Shown: in pieces, positions 1 to 11,830 of the stretch
Position numbering within the stretch: the stretch's first letter is position 1
Layout of the letters: each line of letters begins with the position of its first letter
Source: Ziziphus jujuba
Lineage: Eukaryota > Streptophyta > Magnoliopsida > Rosales > Rhamnaceae
Length of the DNA: 64,000 nucleotides
Assembly: GCF_031755915.1 (NCBI RefSeq)
Contig: NC_083386.1
Span: 8,928,001 to 8,992,000, forward strand
Direction of reading: 5' to 3'
Notes under the pieces: model-generated
Databases searched by the model: none
The model's input: the letters and a program-made list of their open reading frames with translations, nothing else
Told to the model about the DNA's origin: nothing
Translations under genes and position numbers: made by a program

Positions 1-1707
1 ACATGCTAAAAATAACTTCTTTTAATTTTTATGACTTGCAATATTATTCATTAATATATATATATTTTCCCTTCTTAGTACTTATTAAAAATTTTAAAGT
101 GGAGAGTTTATCAATAATTGAATGTTATTATATAAAAGATGATGTTTTTTTTTTATTTTTTATTTTTTGGGAAAATAAAAATGGGTTTTATGTCAAAAAC
201 AAAAGGTAATCGTCAGTTGTTGTGAGCAATTGGAAACGCGGTGCTTCTTCCCACGAGAAAACTCGATCCCGAATCAAACCAAAACACTTCCAAATCTCTT
301 GCCAACTCTCACAAAAACTAGTAGCAAACTAGAACCTCTCAAGCTTCATCACTATCACTCCACCACTACAAATGGCTACCAAAAAGTTGATAAGCGAGCT
401 CTTGCAAAGAATCTTGAGATTGAAGAGGTTGAAAATACCCAAGGAAATCCAACCTTGAAAAAAATACCAAAACACTGTCACTTAAAAAAAAAATAGTAAA
501 CAGAGCGGAAATTTCTATCAATTTAATCAGATCAAACCCTTTTGTAAATTTAGAAAAAAGAAAATTTTCTAATTTTGGATTCATTTCTTTCTCTAAAAAA
601 TTCTCAACAAACGGAGACTAGAAATAAAGAAGTAGATTGAATTCAGGCTCATTAACAAATCACCACGCCCCAAGCTTGCCTGCACTGTTTCAATCACTCG
701 CTGCTATCATCGTCAATGCAACAAATAATTTATTATATAAAATACTTCCACATATCCTCTCCCTCAAATCTCAAAGTCGTCACGTTCATCTTCACTGCTA
801 TTTCTTTTTTTTTTTTTTTTTTTTTTTTAACCTTCAGCTATCAGAATCTTAACTCTCTGATTTTAATTTTTTGGTTTGCTGAAGCTTCAGTTTGCAATTC
901 ATGGCGAGCTTATCGAATTGTCCGTCCCTGAAGCACGGCATTTATCTATGGTGTCATTCCTAATTTGCGATTTCTAAATTGAATCTTAATTTGAGATAAT
1001 TAAGAGAGTAAAGCAAATAAAAAGACACAAATTTCCTCTAAAAAATATTGTTTTTAATTGTGCCCCTCAGACCAAGTTTTGTGGATCCGCCGCTGATTCC
1101 ACAATTTGGCACGAAAATTTTTCAATTTTAGACTTGCAACCGTGTGCAGAGCAAAGATATATATATTTGACATTGAGGGTGGGGGATTCAACCCATCTGC
1201 TTTATATATATATATATATATATAATATTGACGATAGAGGATTTCATCTCGAATCATTACTTAAGAAAGCGATCCCCGCAGGGACACCAAAAATACATTG
1301 CTAAAAAGCGTCTCATGCATGGAACAATTTAAGATGACAATTATATATTGGTGGTTGATCTTCAGCATTTGAATCTGATCAGGCCTGTAAATAAATAAAT
1401 CCCCCTTTCTAATTTAACATTTGTGGAAAAAAAAAAAAAAAAAAAAGCGAATGAAAAGTGTTTATATATATATATATATGTTTATAGTAATATAATCTTA
1501 AAAGTGTCTTTAGACATTAATTCCACATGAACTTTCAAATAGGCTCGATGATATGCCCCTTCATCTCCATTATTCGAAAGAACAAATGCATACACATGAG
1601 ATATATATTCTTTATGAAACTATACATGAAAATCCCAAACCAATTTTATTACAGGGACATTGAACACACAAAAAAAATAAAAATAAAATAAAAATAAAAA
1701 TGGTTAC
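1..1707. other. AT-rich flank, no recognised gene
   Basis: I see no gene here. The stretch is AT-rich, with homopolymer runs (T-run near 806-828, A-run near 1428-1446) and a TA microsatellite near 1203-1225. A 24-codon frame opens near 372 but resembles nothing I know. The segment 1500-1620 (CCCCTTCATCTCCATTATTC and neighbours) recurs at 2230x in the flank of copy C. It is therefore the shared 3' flank or UTR of the ankyrin-PGG genes. Confidence 0.6.
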
Positions 1708-2319
1708 CTATTTCCAAATCTTAGCTTTCTTACCAAAGACTCCTCCATAAGTAGAACGGAAAATATCAACCAGAAGACGAGATTGCATAAATGCAAATAA
1801 AGTGGCTGGAATGCTAGCAAGACAAATGACAGGAATGGAAATCCATGAATATCTATCCCTCAGCACAAGGGGAAGTGTAGCACAAAAGGCTACCATCATG
1901 GAGACGATGGAGAAAAAGAGTGCAAAAAGACCAAACATCAACTTTCTAGGCAAAGATTCAAGGAAATCTTGTTCTGCATATCTAGAGGTAAGGATTCCCA
2001 AAAACATCAAAACTGAAGTAGTGGAGGAAAATAGTGATAGGGCATCTGATATTATGAAAATCATAAATGTATTTTTATTCAAAAAAATTGGAAACCCGGA
2101 ATCCTGGTTGTTTCCTCCAGGGACTGTAAAAGCTGCAGCAAACATGATAGTAATAATGAGAGCACCTACTACTGTACATGAAGTTGCTGTCTCTTTCATC
2201 CGTTTTTCTGCCTCAATCACCAATTGCTTGTGGTCTTCAGTAAATAATTCATCTGGGGTCATATTATTGACCAAGTTTTTTTGGTTTAGAGCCCAAGGAG
2301 GTACAATTAACTTCACCTC
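1708..2319 (-). CDS. Copy A, PGG-domain exon
   Basis: Terminal exon. It starts after an acceptor (CTGTAG|GAG) with E-V-K-L-I-V-P-P-W, the usual start of this exon in the family. It then has the PDELFTEDHK segment, the KETATSCTVVGALI entry to the first membrane helix, and the F-T-V-P-G-G-N-N motif that names the PGG domain. Three more hydrophobic helices follow (around SDALSLFSSTTSVLMFLGIL, MFGLFALFFSIVSMMVAF and SWISIPVICLASIPATLF). The frame is open to the stop at 1708. Length (about 203 codons) and topology are normal for the domain. In isolation this is the only intact PGG exon of the cluster, but it lies downstream of the nonsense codon at 2954. Confidence 0.85.
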   Translation of the reverse strand, partial: EVKLIVPPWALNQKNLVNNMTPDELFTEDHKQLVIEAEKRMKETATSCTVVGALIITIMFAAAFTVPGGNNQDSGFPIFLNKNTFMIFIISDALSLFSSTTSVLMFLGILTSRYAEQDFLESLPRKLMFGLFALFFSIVSMMVAFCATLPLVLRDRYSWISIPVICLASIPATLFAFMQSRLLVDIFRSTYGGVFGKKAKIWK

Positions 2320-2926
2320 CTACAGAACACAAATACAAAAATGTGCCAGTGTTATCAACTATGCATAATGTTTTTTGGTATGATAATGGATTCAAGGAGA
2401 TATTGATTTGTTACAACCCTGTTTTGGTATTATATTTAGATGCACAAAAAGCTTATTGGGAGAGAGCAGACAGTTGACATCAGACTGTATCTTGCCAACT
2501 ATAGCCGTACTAAGTATATGATTTCATTTTTCCAACAAAGCTCTAAAAGGGGCTTTGAATTTTTTATTTTCTGATTGTATAGGGGCCTTTTTTTGTTTCT
2601 TTTGTTAGGGGCCTCAGCTTCTGTCTATCACCGAAAAAAAAAGACTTTTTTTGTTTTTAATGAAAGACTATAAGGTAAGGTATGCAAATCATTTAATTAA
2701 ATAATTTTTTATGGGTCATTTTTTGATTAAATAATGAATAATTATTTTGGAATCTGATTAATTAGAAGAGTTATAGTTCAGCATTAATGTTTGATTTTTC
2801 CATGTAGTACAAAACTTGAAATTAAAGGGAGCCATTTCCAAAAAGAAAAATAACGTATAATTCCATGCATACTGAACTAAAAGAAAAAGATATATATAAA
2901 AAGCTTTGGGAGAGACAATATATGAC

Positions 2927-3354
2927 CTGAAACCATTGTAATTCACTCTGCATTTATAAAGCTGCTCCTGGAATACGATTCAGTTGTGGGTTAGGAGCCA
3001 ACTTTGCTGCAATATGTAGCATGTTATTTTTTTGGTAAGCTACAGCAGATGTTGCTGATAATTTCAAATTAAATTTATAAATAAGGCTAAAAATTTTTGG
3101 TTGACGAAATTTAATTGCATGCATAAATATGTTCCTGCAGGACTCGTCCTGTACCACCCCCAGCTCTGGATTTGCATTTAGCATACTTCTAACAAATTCC
3201 ACATCCCCTCTTTCGACAGCTAGAAACAGAACTTCAATTACATGAAGTTCTCGCATTTTATTTCTATCCAGAGTTTTTATCATTTCGCACATTTGGCTCA
3301 GAAGTTTTGAGGTTTGATCATGAACCAATTTCATATCATATAGATCCTTGATTC
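2927..3354 (-). CDS. Copy A, C-terminal ankyrin exon with internal stop
   Basis: This exon lies between an acceptor at 3355-3356 and a donor at 2925-2926 (TTTCAG|GTCATA). It encodes the linker and last ankyrin region: VLFLAVERGDVEFVRSML, then NIFMHAIKFRQPKIFSLIY, then NMLHIAAKLAP, the typical penultimate block of ITN1-like proteins. The frame reads G-A-A-L, then TAA (2954-2956), then M-Q-S-E-L-Q-W-F-Q up to the splice donor. Copy C has GAALQMQRELQWFE in the same place, so the stop is a single CAA-to-TAA change rather than the natural end. Confidence 0.8.
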
Positions 3355-3786
3355 CTGTGTTCATAGTGAAAAACAACTACAGTTATTAAATTCTTAAAGA
3401 ACATATAAAAGGGATATTTGCATTTTAACACATATATGCCTTTTAATACGGAGTGATTGCACACATTAATTTTCTGTCTTTATTGTTAAAACACATTTTA
3501 ATTTTCAGGCCATCGATTTACAATTTTGTTATATGATTTTTTCTTTTTTCATTATTTTGTTTTGGATTTTTTGCTAGAAGTCAAGTCCAAAACAATCATA
3601 TATATAAGCTTTACGAATTTAAAATTTGTGCAAGTCACGTTGATCATTGTTAATTAGCATTAAAAAAATCAAATTGCATATATAAGAACTTAAAAAAATT
3701 GTAAATCAAAGGGTCTAGATTCTAATATTTTAAAAACGAGACAAAAATTGCAACCATTGCAAATTAAACTACAGAATATTTTTCTT

Positions 3787-3817
<31 letters not shown>

Positions 3818-3907
3818 GCTAAAGAATATTAAAGTGCAGTTATTCTTTAATAAATATTTGGGAGGAAATAGATAGACAAAAAAATAAAAGGGCTAAATGT
3901 GGCATAC

Positions 3908-3979
3908 CTGAAAGTTTGCGAACATATAATGCCAGTCCCTGGATTAATTTTGACCATACTTTGAGAGACAAATCATTTC
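3908..3979 (-). CDS. Copy A, 24-codon linker exon
   Basis: This 72 bp exon lies between CAACAG and a donor GTATGC. It encodes GNDLSLKVWSKLIQGLALYV and four more residues in frame. It is too short to be found as a free ORF and was recognised by its paralogue at 24158-24226, which has the same borders. It joins the segment after the first ankyrin block to the C-terminal ankyrin exon. Confidence 0.65.
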
Positions 3980-4733
3980 CTGTTGAATAATTAAAGATTA
4001 ATTATAACATATATATATTATATAAAGATTTTTTTTTACAATTTTTTTGCACATTAATTTGATTCCTAATGCGATCCTCTTAGAAGAACACACATGACAA
4101 TGACTACTTGTAATAACCCAGCTATCCAATTCTTACACAACCCTTTCAATTTCATTTGTTTCTCCATTCATTGCCTACAACTTCAAAAATTATTTTTCAT
4201 ATTTAAATAAAAATATGGTCATCAAGCTCCATGGTTATGAAATTTGAAAAATTAGCCCAATTAATATATGCAATAAATTGTAAGTTAAGGGGTCTCCATT
4301 GTAATGTTTTAAAAATAAAAATCTAAACTGTAGATCAACTTTTAAATAAATTTCAAGTTCGAATCCTTTTATACACAGCTCAATCAATTCAATTGTAAGT
4401 TAAGGGGTCTCCATTGTAATTTTTAAATAAATTTCAAGTTCGAATCCTTTTATATATTTTCAAGATCCCAAAAAAATAAAAATAAAAAAAAGTGTACAAC
4501 TTTTATCTATGTACTGTCACCTATGTATAATAATATTAAAAAGGAAAAAGAGAAACAGACAAACAAAAGAAACTGTCATAATTAAAGATTATTCACTTGG
4601 CTAGCTTGCCAATATCGTGAAAGGTTGTAAACCAAAACATTTTTCTTTCTTTGAGCAAATTAAATTGATAAGAATTGAAAAACGACATTTAAATTTAATT
4701 AAAAATAAAAAATAAAATAAAAAGTATATGTAC

Positions 4734-4899
4734 TAACTGTTATACAGCCATCGTTGCCAAAATCTGAGCTGACATCCACTAAGAAAAGCAGAAGGAAGAT
4801 TTGCCGATGCATGCACGGGAGGTCGGGGATGGCTGTCTGGACTAGACTCTACAGTAATCGCCAGTTGTTTGCATCTCGAGAGCAGATCCAATGCAACTT
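4734..4899 (-). CDS. Copy A, linker exon (LPSAFLSGC block)
   Basis: Encodes E-V-A-L-D-L-L-S-R-C-K-Q-L-A-I-T, then the family block NLPSAFLSGCQLRFWQRWLY, between an ATATTAG acceptor and a GTTA|GTACAT donor. The paralogous exon in copy C (31379-31532) has the same borders but is 12 bp shorter. The extra four codons in A fall where other members read D-R-S-G-R-S-P, so a small in-frame insertion has altered an ankyrin turn. No stop is present. Confidence 0.7.
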
Positions 4900-6200
4900 C
4901 TAATATACACAGCTCAATCAAATCAATAGTATTAATGCTTAAATACTCCATTCTGTTACAAGGTTTTTTTTTTTTTTTTTTGTTTTTTTTTTGGGGTCTT
5001 TTCAAATTCTTTTCTGAAATTTTTTAACAATATTCTCCACCATCTGGTTATAGTTATTTTTTTTCCTTGATACTTGTAGCTAGGTAGGCAAGCCAGTAGA
5101 GTGTAATTTTGAGTTGTGCTGTATGGTCCTGGACTGGAGCGGGTTCAGGCTGGACATTTTCGGGCTGCAAGGGAATTCGGGCCAGACTAGGCCGATGTGT
5201 CAAATTTAAAGATCTTGTGTTTAGCACTACAGGTACCTAGTTGGGTTTTAGGTTCAGGTATCAGATTTGGACTTTGTTTTTAAAGCATAAGTCTAAATTT
5301 GGAATCCAAAATTTGATTTTTTTTTCCTTTTTTGATAATCCCAAAATTTTGTTCAAATATATATATATATATATATTGCTTAGAATATCTTTCATAATGA
5401 AATAAAAATAATAATTTAACTTATCATATTTACAAAATATAAAATATGACAAACAATAAATAATAAAACATGAAATGTAATAAATATTTTACAATAAATG
5501 GAATAAAAACAAAAAAAAATGATAAAATTATATCGAGCTACTTAATTGAGTTGGACTTTGGGACAGCCTGATTTAGATAGGGCTTTTTTGGGTAGATTAG
5601 ATTGCCCTTTGGACTTTTGATTTTTTTTTCTTTTTTTTTTTTGTTTTAAGGTTTTTATAGGCAAGAATATCTATTTATCATTTGAGAATATATATATATA
5701 TATATGTATATATAGCCTATTTATTATCACGTTGACCTAATAATATAAAACCAGGATCCTTTGTTTTTTTTTTCGTTTTTTTTTTTTTTTTTTTCCCATG
5801 CTAGCATATGCTTGACTTTCAATCTTAACTATTCATTATCAATCTAATGGATAACATATAATCATCTATTTTTATGGCATTACAATGTAATCAATCACCA
5901 TCGGGTTCATCTAAGTGTTAAAAAATAAAAAGTAAAAAGCATACACAAGTATATACAAAAACAAACAAAGGATCTAAATCCAATAATACTATACTATGGT
6001 CTTTAATGTCAATTATTAAACTGGATAAGTTTATTTAGTTGGGATGGACCTAGTAAAATATTATTAATTCGAGCTAATAGGAGGTTTGTTGTATATATCA
6101 ATTACACTCAACTAACAAGTGAAAGCTTTTTTTTTTTTTTTTAAGCAAAAATAAAAGCTTCTAAACAGAGGGAAAAAAAAACCAATTATAAAATTCATAC

Positions 6201-6698
6201 CGAAACTTTGCATATATATAGCATTGCAAATAACTGTAGCGCCTTCTTGGGGATTACGTACTAGATCCTTTGGACAATATTCGAGCGAAGCAAAATAGAG
6301 GTATCGACCCAGTTCCTTATGACCGTAGCGGAAGGCCATTGCAACAGGAAGCATGTTGTAACCCTTAATGGTAAGTAATCGGTGGTTCTGATTGACCATG
6401 CATTCCGCTATGCTTCGTGTTGCATTAGATACAATAGCTACAGTAAGAGCTGTAAAACCATCATCATCAGTTATTTCCAAGTCTTGTGGGGACATATTCT
6501 GCACTAGTAGGTTCACAAGGCTCATATGCCCAGCCATGGCTGCCACATGAAGAGCAGTCGTCCGTGAAAATGTAATTCCTGCTTTGGCTACTCCAAGGTT
6601 CGTATTAATTATCAGCTCTGTTGCATTGTAATTACCATCCCATACAGCATTATATAAGGGCTCGAGTTGATGGACCCAATCAGTCGAAATTGCATTCT
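6201..6698 (-). CDS. Copy A, N-terminal ankyrin exon
   Basis: This exon of about 166 codons has an acceptor GTGCAG at 6699-6700 and a donor GTATGA at 6199-6200. It encodes several ankyrin repeats: LEPLYNAVWDGNYNATELII, TALHVAAMAGHMSLVNLLVQ, then DLEITDDDGFTALTVAIV and MLPVAMAFRYGHKELGRYLY. The helix-turn-helix signature TALHxAAxxGH is clear. The frame is open throughout. It aligns along its length with copy C 37842-38342. Confidence 0.85.
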
Positions 6699-7412
6699 CT
6701 GCACAGAGAATAAAACAAGGTTTATTTTTTGATTAATAAGAGGTGAGACAATAATTAATTAGTTAACCAAATTCTAAAATTACTTATGCACGATTGAAAT
6801 TTGGAATTCTTTTTTCTTCTTTTTTGATATTGAAGGTGAGGGATTCAAATTCAAATCATTGTATCATTCGAGGAAACAATGCTGTTACTACTAAATTGTC
6901 CTGATAAGAATCTAATAAAATCTAGACCTTAGATGTGCCCTAACTACTTAACAGAAATTGAGTACCAAGATTCAGAAACAAAAGGTTATAATTGTATATT
7001 ATGTTATCTTGTGCTAAGTAAAATTACAAAGACCATAATAAATGTTACATAAGTAAGCTCACCACACTAGTTAAACTAACAATTCCATATCATTTCACAA
7101 AATATATTTACCAATTAATACGTGTTAAAATGTTATTAATTGGCATATGCATATAACTTAAATATGAAAAAATGAACCCTTAAATAGATAAGGGAATTAA
7201 AAAAAATAAATCATATAAATATAGACATATTATTTGTCATATTATTTGTTAAATAAATTTAATAAATATATTAATAAAGAGCAAAATATAGATTAGTACC
7301 CTCTATTTTCACATTTTTTTAGTTTGAGGTCTGTAAAAAAAAATTTGATAGATAACACCTTCTATTATCTAAACTGTTAAAATCAAACGGTTTCTGTTAA
7401 GAAGTGGTCATA
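6699..7412. other. Intron or 5' flank of copy A, nothing recognised
   Basis: AT-rich sequence upstream of the first visible exon of copy A. I found no coding block. The N-terminal exons expected from copies B and C should lie between here and about 9500 but were not recognised, so they may be lost. Confidence 0.5.
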
Positions 7413-7779
7413 TGTGAAGTCCCACATCGGTTGGAAATGGGAACGAAATATGACTTATAAGCGTGTGGATACATTTCTCTTGTAAAAGCGTTTTGACAAT
7501 ACCGTGAGGGCTGGGCCTAAAGCAAACAATATCTATATGTGGGTGGACCGGCCTGTTACAGTTGGTATCAAAGCTAGTACCTGGATCGGTGTGCCAGCGA
7601 GGACGCTAAGCCTCAAAGGGGGAGGATTGTGAAGTCACACATTGGTTGGAAAGGAGAACGAAGCATGGCTTATAAGCATGTGGATACCTTTCCCTTGTAA
7701 ACGCGTTTTGACAAAACCGTGCAGACTAGACCCACAGCAGACAGTATCTACATGCATGCAGGTAGACTAGGCTGTTACA
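7413..7779 (+). mobile_element. TRIM retroelement 1
   Basis: A complete miniature LTR element. The 5' LTR (7413-7560) begins TGTGAAGTCCCACATCGG and ends CTGTTACA. The internal 67 bp (7561-7627) begin GTTGGTATCAAAGC, a primer-binding site for initiator tRNA-Met with one change, and end in the polypurine tract AAAGGGGGAGGAT. The 3' LTR (7628-7779) is a diverged copy of the first. The flanking five bases are TCATA and TCATG, a target duplication with one mismatch. There is no coding capacity, so mobility would depend on proteins of another element. Confidence 0.9.
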
Positions 7780-10451
7780 TCATGTGAGTATCCTATGATA
7801 AATAAATCAATTTTTTAATAATTTCATATTTTTTTAAGAGAAATTTATGAGGAAAAAATGGTTTAAAAATTGAAAATACAGAACAAAGGAGGTGAGATGT
7901 CTATGCCCTTCTTCTTGTTGATTCCACCAGTACCAGTGGTTTTAAAGTTTACATTTTTAGCAAGAAAATTTCCCTGACATTGATTGGGCGATTTCTACCT
8001 CAAATCAACGTCGTAGTGCATCCCATTTCCATGCTTTCACCAAAATGGTTTTCTATGTTTAAGTCATATTTGGTTAAAACATAGAAGTAGAGGAAGGGGA
8101 GAACATGTGGAAAAAAAAAATGGCAGGGAGATAAAGCAACATGATGTCCAAGATCATGTACGGAAACAACATCTTCAGCCACTCCATCAAATCTTCTCTT
8201 CACCTCCGTGGTGTGGTGGCACAATGCTTCCTGTTGGCAAACATATCGTGCCCGGAAAACCCTTTAAGCATAAATCTAATTAAGCTCTAAACCCTAGACA
8301 AACATCAAAGAATTTTCACAATTATACATTTCCTTCTAAATTTTTTAAAAAGCATCGGAAACAAAAATAAAAAATAAAAAAAATAAATTCCAAGCCCCAA
8401 TTATATTTTTCTCTTGCCCTTTGTGCTTCAACTTCTATATATAAATGATGGGCTTGTTTGGGACAATGGCACTCCCATTCCCACAGCCTTGCGTTAATCA
8501 CCCTGTTGAGCCAATAGTTCGAAAGGTATAAAATTTTCTACTTAGGATTTTTAAAAGAGTAAATTTTTATTTGCCCCTTTTTTATTTATTTTTTTTTCTT
8601 TTCCTTATTTTTAAGTGTGAATTCTAAACAATGTGAAGCATTGGCTTGGCTTTGTGGAGTGGAGGATTAGGTTTCTATACGTCCTTCGGATTATTGGCTT
8701 GGCGGAATGATAAAGCCTCTAAGATTCTTTTTGTAAGTACAAAACTCTGAACTTGATTCTCATATGGAAAGTCAAGTGCAAGGAGAAGCTTCCATCTTCT
8801 CCAAGTCACCGATTTATATCTCCCATCCGATGGACCAAAATGCACCGTTCAGCTTTGGCAATTGTTTACGTAAGCAAAGGGTATCTCCTAGTGGTATAAA
8901 GAAAGAAGAAGATGAACATGATCATGATTTGTTTTTGTTATCATATGATTTGATTTAGTTTGAGCTTGGGTTGGCCATAGAAGTGAGGCACGCAAGAAGA
9001 CGATGAAGATGAAAATGATGAAGGAGATGGATGGCCGAGATAGAATTTGTTTTGAATTAAAACAATACCATTTAGAGTTTTAGGTTTTTTAACTAATTTT
9101 TTAAAAATTAATTAAAAAAATATACATATATATATATATATAAAGAAAAATCAATTTTGAGTGTCACATGAATGGCATGTGACATTTTTTTAACTATTTT
9201 TGTTAAAAGTTAACGGATATGACTAACATGTAACTTTTTAAAAAATAAAGGGTATTATCTATTGATTTTTTTTTTTTAACAGATCTTAAACTAAAAAAAA
9301 GTGAAAATAAAAGGTATTAATCTGCATTTTGCCTTTAAAAGAAACAAAGTAGAATAGATTTTCAGCATGAATTCTAAGTAGTATTTTCGTACATTTGCAA
9401 TTAATTAGATTTGCTCCACCCAATTTCTTGTTTCTTTTTGATTGTATAAAAAAAAAAAGTGTGCAACATGAGGATTTTGTAGGTCACTTATCCGACTACT
9501 ACTCTTGTTCAAACACCCAGATACTGCATATGCGGTATTATCATATTTTAGTATTGATTTTACATATTACCATGTGAAACATATGATTTATTTGAGATGG
9601 ATTAATAAGTTGGTTTTATTTCCAAAAATAAAAATTAGAGAATTGAAATGTGATTCTTCAAAAGTTTTGGGGTCAAACAAAAAATATTTGCTTTTAGTGA
9701 CAAACATCAATTCTTGCTAAAGATTATTAAATATATTTATTTTAGATTTTAGGGACGAAATTTATTATCTTTTTTTTTTTTTTGGGCCTCAATAATGATT
9801 TTGGCATATATATATGTATATATATATATATATGTATATCCAGTCATAAAACAATGCAAAAAATTTTGGTTGAAATGAAAATGATTGATTTAGCCTATAT
9901 ATAGCTTGGAAATAAAAGAGATTTATACTACAAACCTTTATTAGAAACAAGTCATTAAATTGTTTCCATGAAAATAGCTAGATAATTTACATATACTAAA
10001 TCCTATACACTTTCCTAAATTTACGTGATGAAACTTGGTATTGCCAAATAATTAATGATGACCATGCATCATTTTTTCTTTTTATTTTTTATTTTTGAAA
10101 AATAGTTGGCCCTAGCTTTGTTCATTGATTGTTAAAACTACGATTTCTCTCGTAGGGGTGTAAATAAACCGAGTTGAGTTGAATATTAACATTATCAAAT
10201 TCCACTTGCATAATTTTATGAGCATTTAAACTTTACTTAAACTCATAAAATTATTTGCCCAAATTCAGCTTGGCTCGTTCATAAAAAACTTGAATATTCT
10301 AACCTGACTTATTACATTATAATAATTAAAAACTTGAATACTTGTTTTCTTAAAATATAAATTTTAACATTAATAATTATTAAATTTCAGTTATTCTATT
10401 AATTTTATTATAAAATTAATTTAATTTTAAAAATTTTATAAACTTAAAATA
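7780..10451. other. Intergenic or upstream region of copy A, no recognised gene
   Basis: Short open frames at 8000-8224 (minus) and 8764-8958 (plus) have no motif I recognise. TA microsatellites lie at 9121-9142 and 9805-9836. The block 9590-10140 matches 20965-21840 upstream of copy B (shared words: ATTCTTCAAAA, TTTTGGGGTCAAACAAAAA, GGCCCTAGC), marking the duplicated unit. The segment 10155-10340 (GGGTGTAAATAAACCGAGTT...) looks like a decayed short repeat of unknown type. Confidence 0.5.
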
Positions 10452-11329
10452 TGTGAAGTCCCACATCGGTTGGAAAGGGGAACGAAGCATGGCTTATAAG
10501 CGTGTGGATACCTTTCCCTTGCAGACGCGTTCCCATGAGGGAAAGTAAAACCGTGAGAGGTAGAATTGGGCTCACTACCTAGCTTCCAAAGCAGACAATA
10601 TATCGGTTGGGCCTGGGAGGCCCGGGCCAGTGGGACTGGCAGGTAGGGGTTGAAAGAGGATTCCCCCTAACCACTGAGACGCGTTTTAAACCCTTGAGGG
10701 CTGGGTTGTAAAAGGATTCCCCAGGCTCAAAGAGGACAATATCTGCATGCGGGTGGTCTGGGCTGGGCTGTTACAGATGGTATCAGAGCCAACGAAGCAT
10801 GGCTTATGAGTGTGTGGATACCTTTCCCTTATAGACGTGTTCCCATGAGGGAAACTAAAACCGTAAGGGGTAGGATTGGGCTCACCACCTAACTTCCAAA
10901 GCGGACAATATCTCGGTTGGGCCTGGGAGGCCCGGGCTAGTGGGACAGGCAGTTAGGGGTTGGAAGAGGATTCTCCCTAACCACTGAGATGCGTTTTAAA
11001 CCCTTTAAGGCTGAGTTGTAAGAGGATTTCTCAGACCCAAAGAGGACAATATTTGCATGCTGGTGGTCTGGGTTGCAGACGTTTTCCCATGAGGGAAAGT
11101 AAAACCGTGAGGGGTAGGATTGGGCTCACCACCTAGCTTCCAAAGTGGACAATATCTCGGTTGGGCCTGAGAGGCCCGGGCCAGTGGGACAGGCAGGTAG
11201 GGGTTGGCAGAGGATTCCCCTTAACCACTGAGATGCGTTTTAAATCTTTGAGGACTGGGTTGTAAGAGGATTCCCCAGACCCAAAGAGGACAATATCTGC
11301 ATACTGGTGGTCTGGGCTGGGCTGTTACA
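10452..11329 (+). mobile_element. TRIM retroelement 2, rearranged, with long-form LTRs
   Basis: The first LTR (10452-10775, 324 bp) starts TGTGAAGTCCCACATCGG and ends GGGCTGTTACA. It is followed by GATGGTATCAGAGCC, the primer-binding site. The short internal region and the start of the next LTR are missing, so a second partial LTR follows from about 10791 and a third from about 11073, ending GGGCTGTTACA at 11329. Direct repeats AAATA (10447-10451 and 11330-11334) flank the whole, so it inserted as one unit and rearranged later. These LTRs carry about 160 bp extra (TTCCCATGAGGGAAA ... CCACTGAGACGCG) bounded by GACGCG on both sides, which the short-form TRIMs lack. Confidence 0.8.
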
Positions 11330-11830
11330 AAATAGATACAATATTATTTATGCATTATAAATACTCTTGCATTTTAAAATGTGTGATATTAGCCTTACTC
11401 AATTACTGGCATTAAAAGCAAACTCCGATTTCTCAGACCCAAAGAGGACAATATTTGCATGCTGGTGGTCTGGGTTGCAGACGTTTTCCCATGAGGGAAA
11501 GTAAAACCGTGAGGGGTAGGATTGGGCTCACCACCTAGCTTCCAAAGTGGACAATATCTCGGTTGGGCCTGAGAGGCCCGGGCCAGTGGGACAGGCAGGT
11601 AGGGGTTGGCAGAGGATTCCCCCTAACCACTGAGATGCGTTTTAAATCTTTGAGGACTGGGTTGTAAGAGGATTCCCCAGACCCAAAGAGGACAATATCT
11701 GCATACTGGTGGTCTGGGCTGGGCTGTTACAAAATAGATACAATATTATTTATGCATTATAAATACTCTTGCATTTTAAAATGTGTGATATTAGCCTTAC
11801 TCAATTACTGGCATTAAAAGCAAACTCCGA
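11027..11830 (+). repeat. 402 bp tandem duplication
   Basis: Units 11027-11428 and 11429-11830 are almost identical; I see about one base change (CCCCTTAACC against CCCCCTAACC). Each unit contains the end of the TRIM LTR and about 100 bp of the adjoining hAT transposase remnant, ending CAAACTCCGA. The near-identity means a recent event. Confidence 0.9.

Larger units (their letters stand above)
1708..6698 (-). pseudogene. Ankyrin-PGG membrane protein gene, copy A (one nonsense codon)
   Basis: This is the least damaged of three tandem ankyrin-repeat/PGG genes (ACD6/ITN1-like family). Known members are plasma-membrane or ER proteins with cytosolic ankyrin repeats and a C-terminal four-helix PGG domain, linked to defence, salicylate or salt signalling. 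Five exons are visible on the minus strand: 6201-6698, 4734-4899, 3908-3979, 2927-3354 and 1708-2319, all with GT/AG borders. The N-terminal exons seen in copy C were not found upstream. The only clear lesion is TAA at 2954-2956 in the fourth exon; copy C has CAA (Gln) there. Translation would stop nine codons before that exon ends, giving ankyrin repeats without a membrane domain. It could be a recent pseudogene, an expressed truncated protein, or a gene rescued by alternative splicing. The family call is secure; its activity is unknown. Confidence 0.75.

Noticed and set aside
1802..2368. 188-codon plus-strand frame
   Set aside because: Antisense shadow of the PGG exon of copy A; it shows no domain, and the minus frame carries clear helices and motifs.
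5100..5260. GC-richer stretch with GGGTTCAGGCTGG wording, resembling an LTR or MITE
   Set aside because: No termini, target duplication or second copy could be found by eye, so no element is called.
7561..7575. Possible tRNA or tRNA fragment around TGGTATCA
   Set aside because: It is the primer-binding site of a TRIM, complementary to the 3' end of initiator tRNA-Met, with no cloverleaf around it.
10452..10775. Cassandra-type TRIM carrying 5S rRNA in the LTR
   Set aside because: I looked for the 5S internal promoter wording in the LTRs and did not see it; the LTRs match the 5S-free short family in the window.
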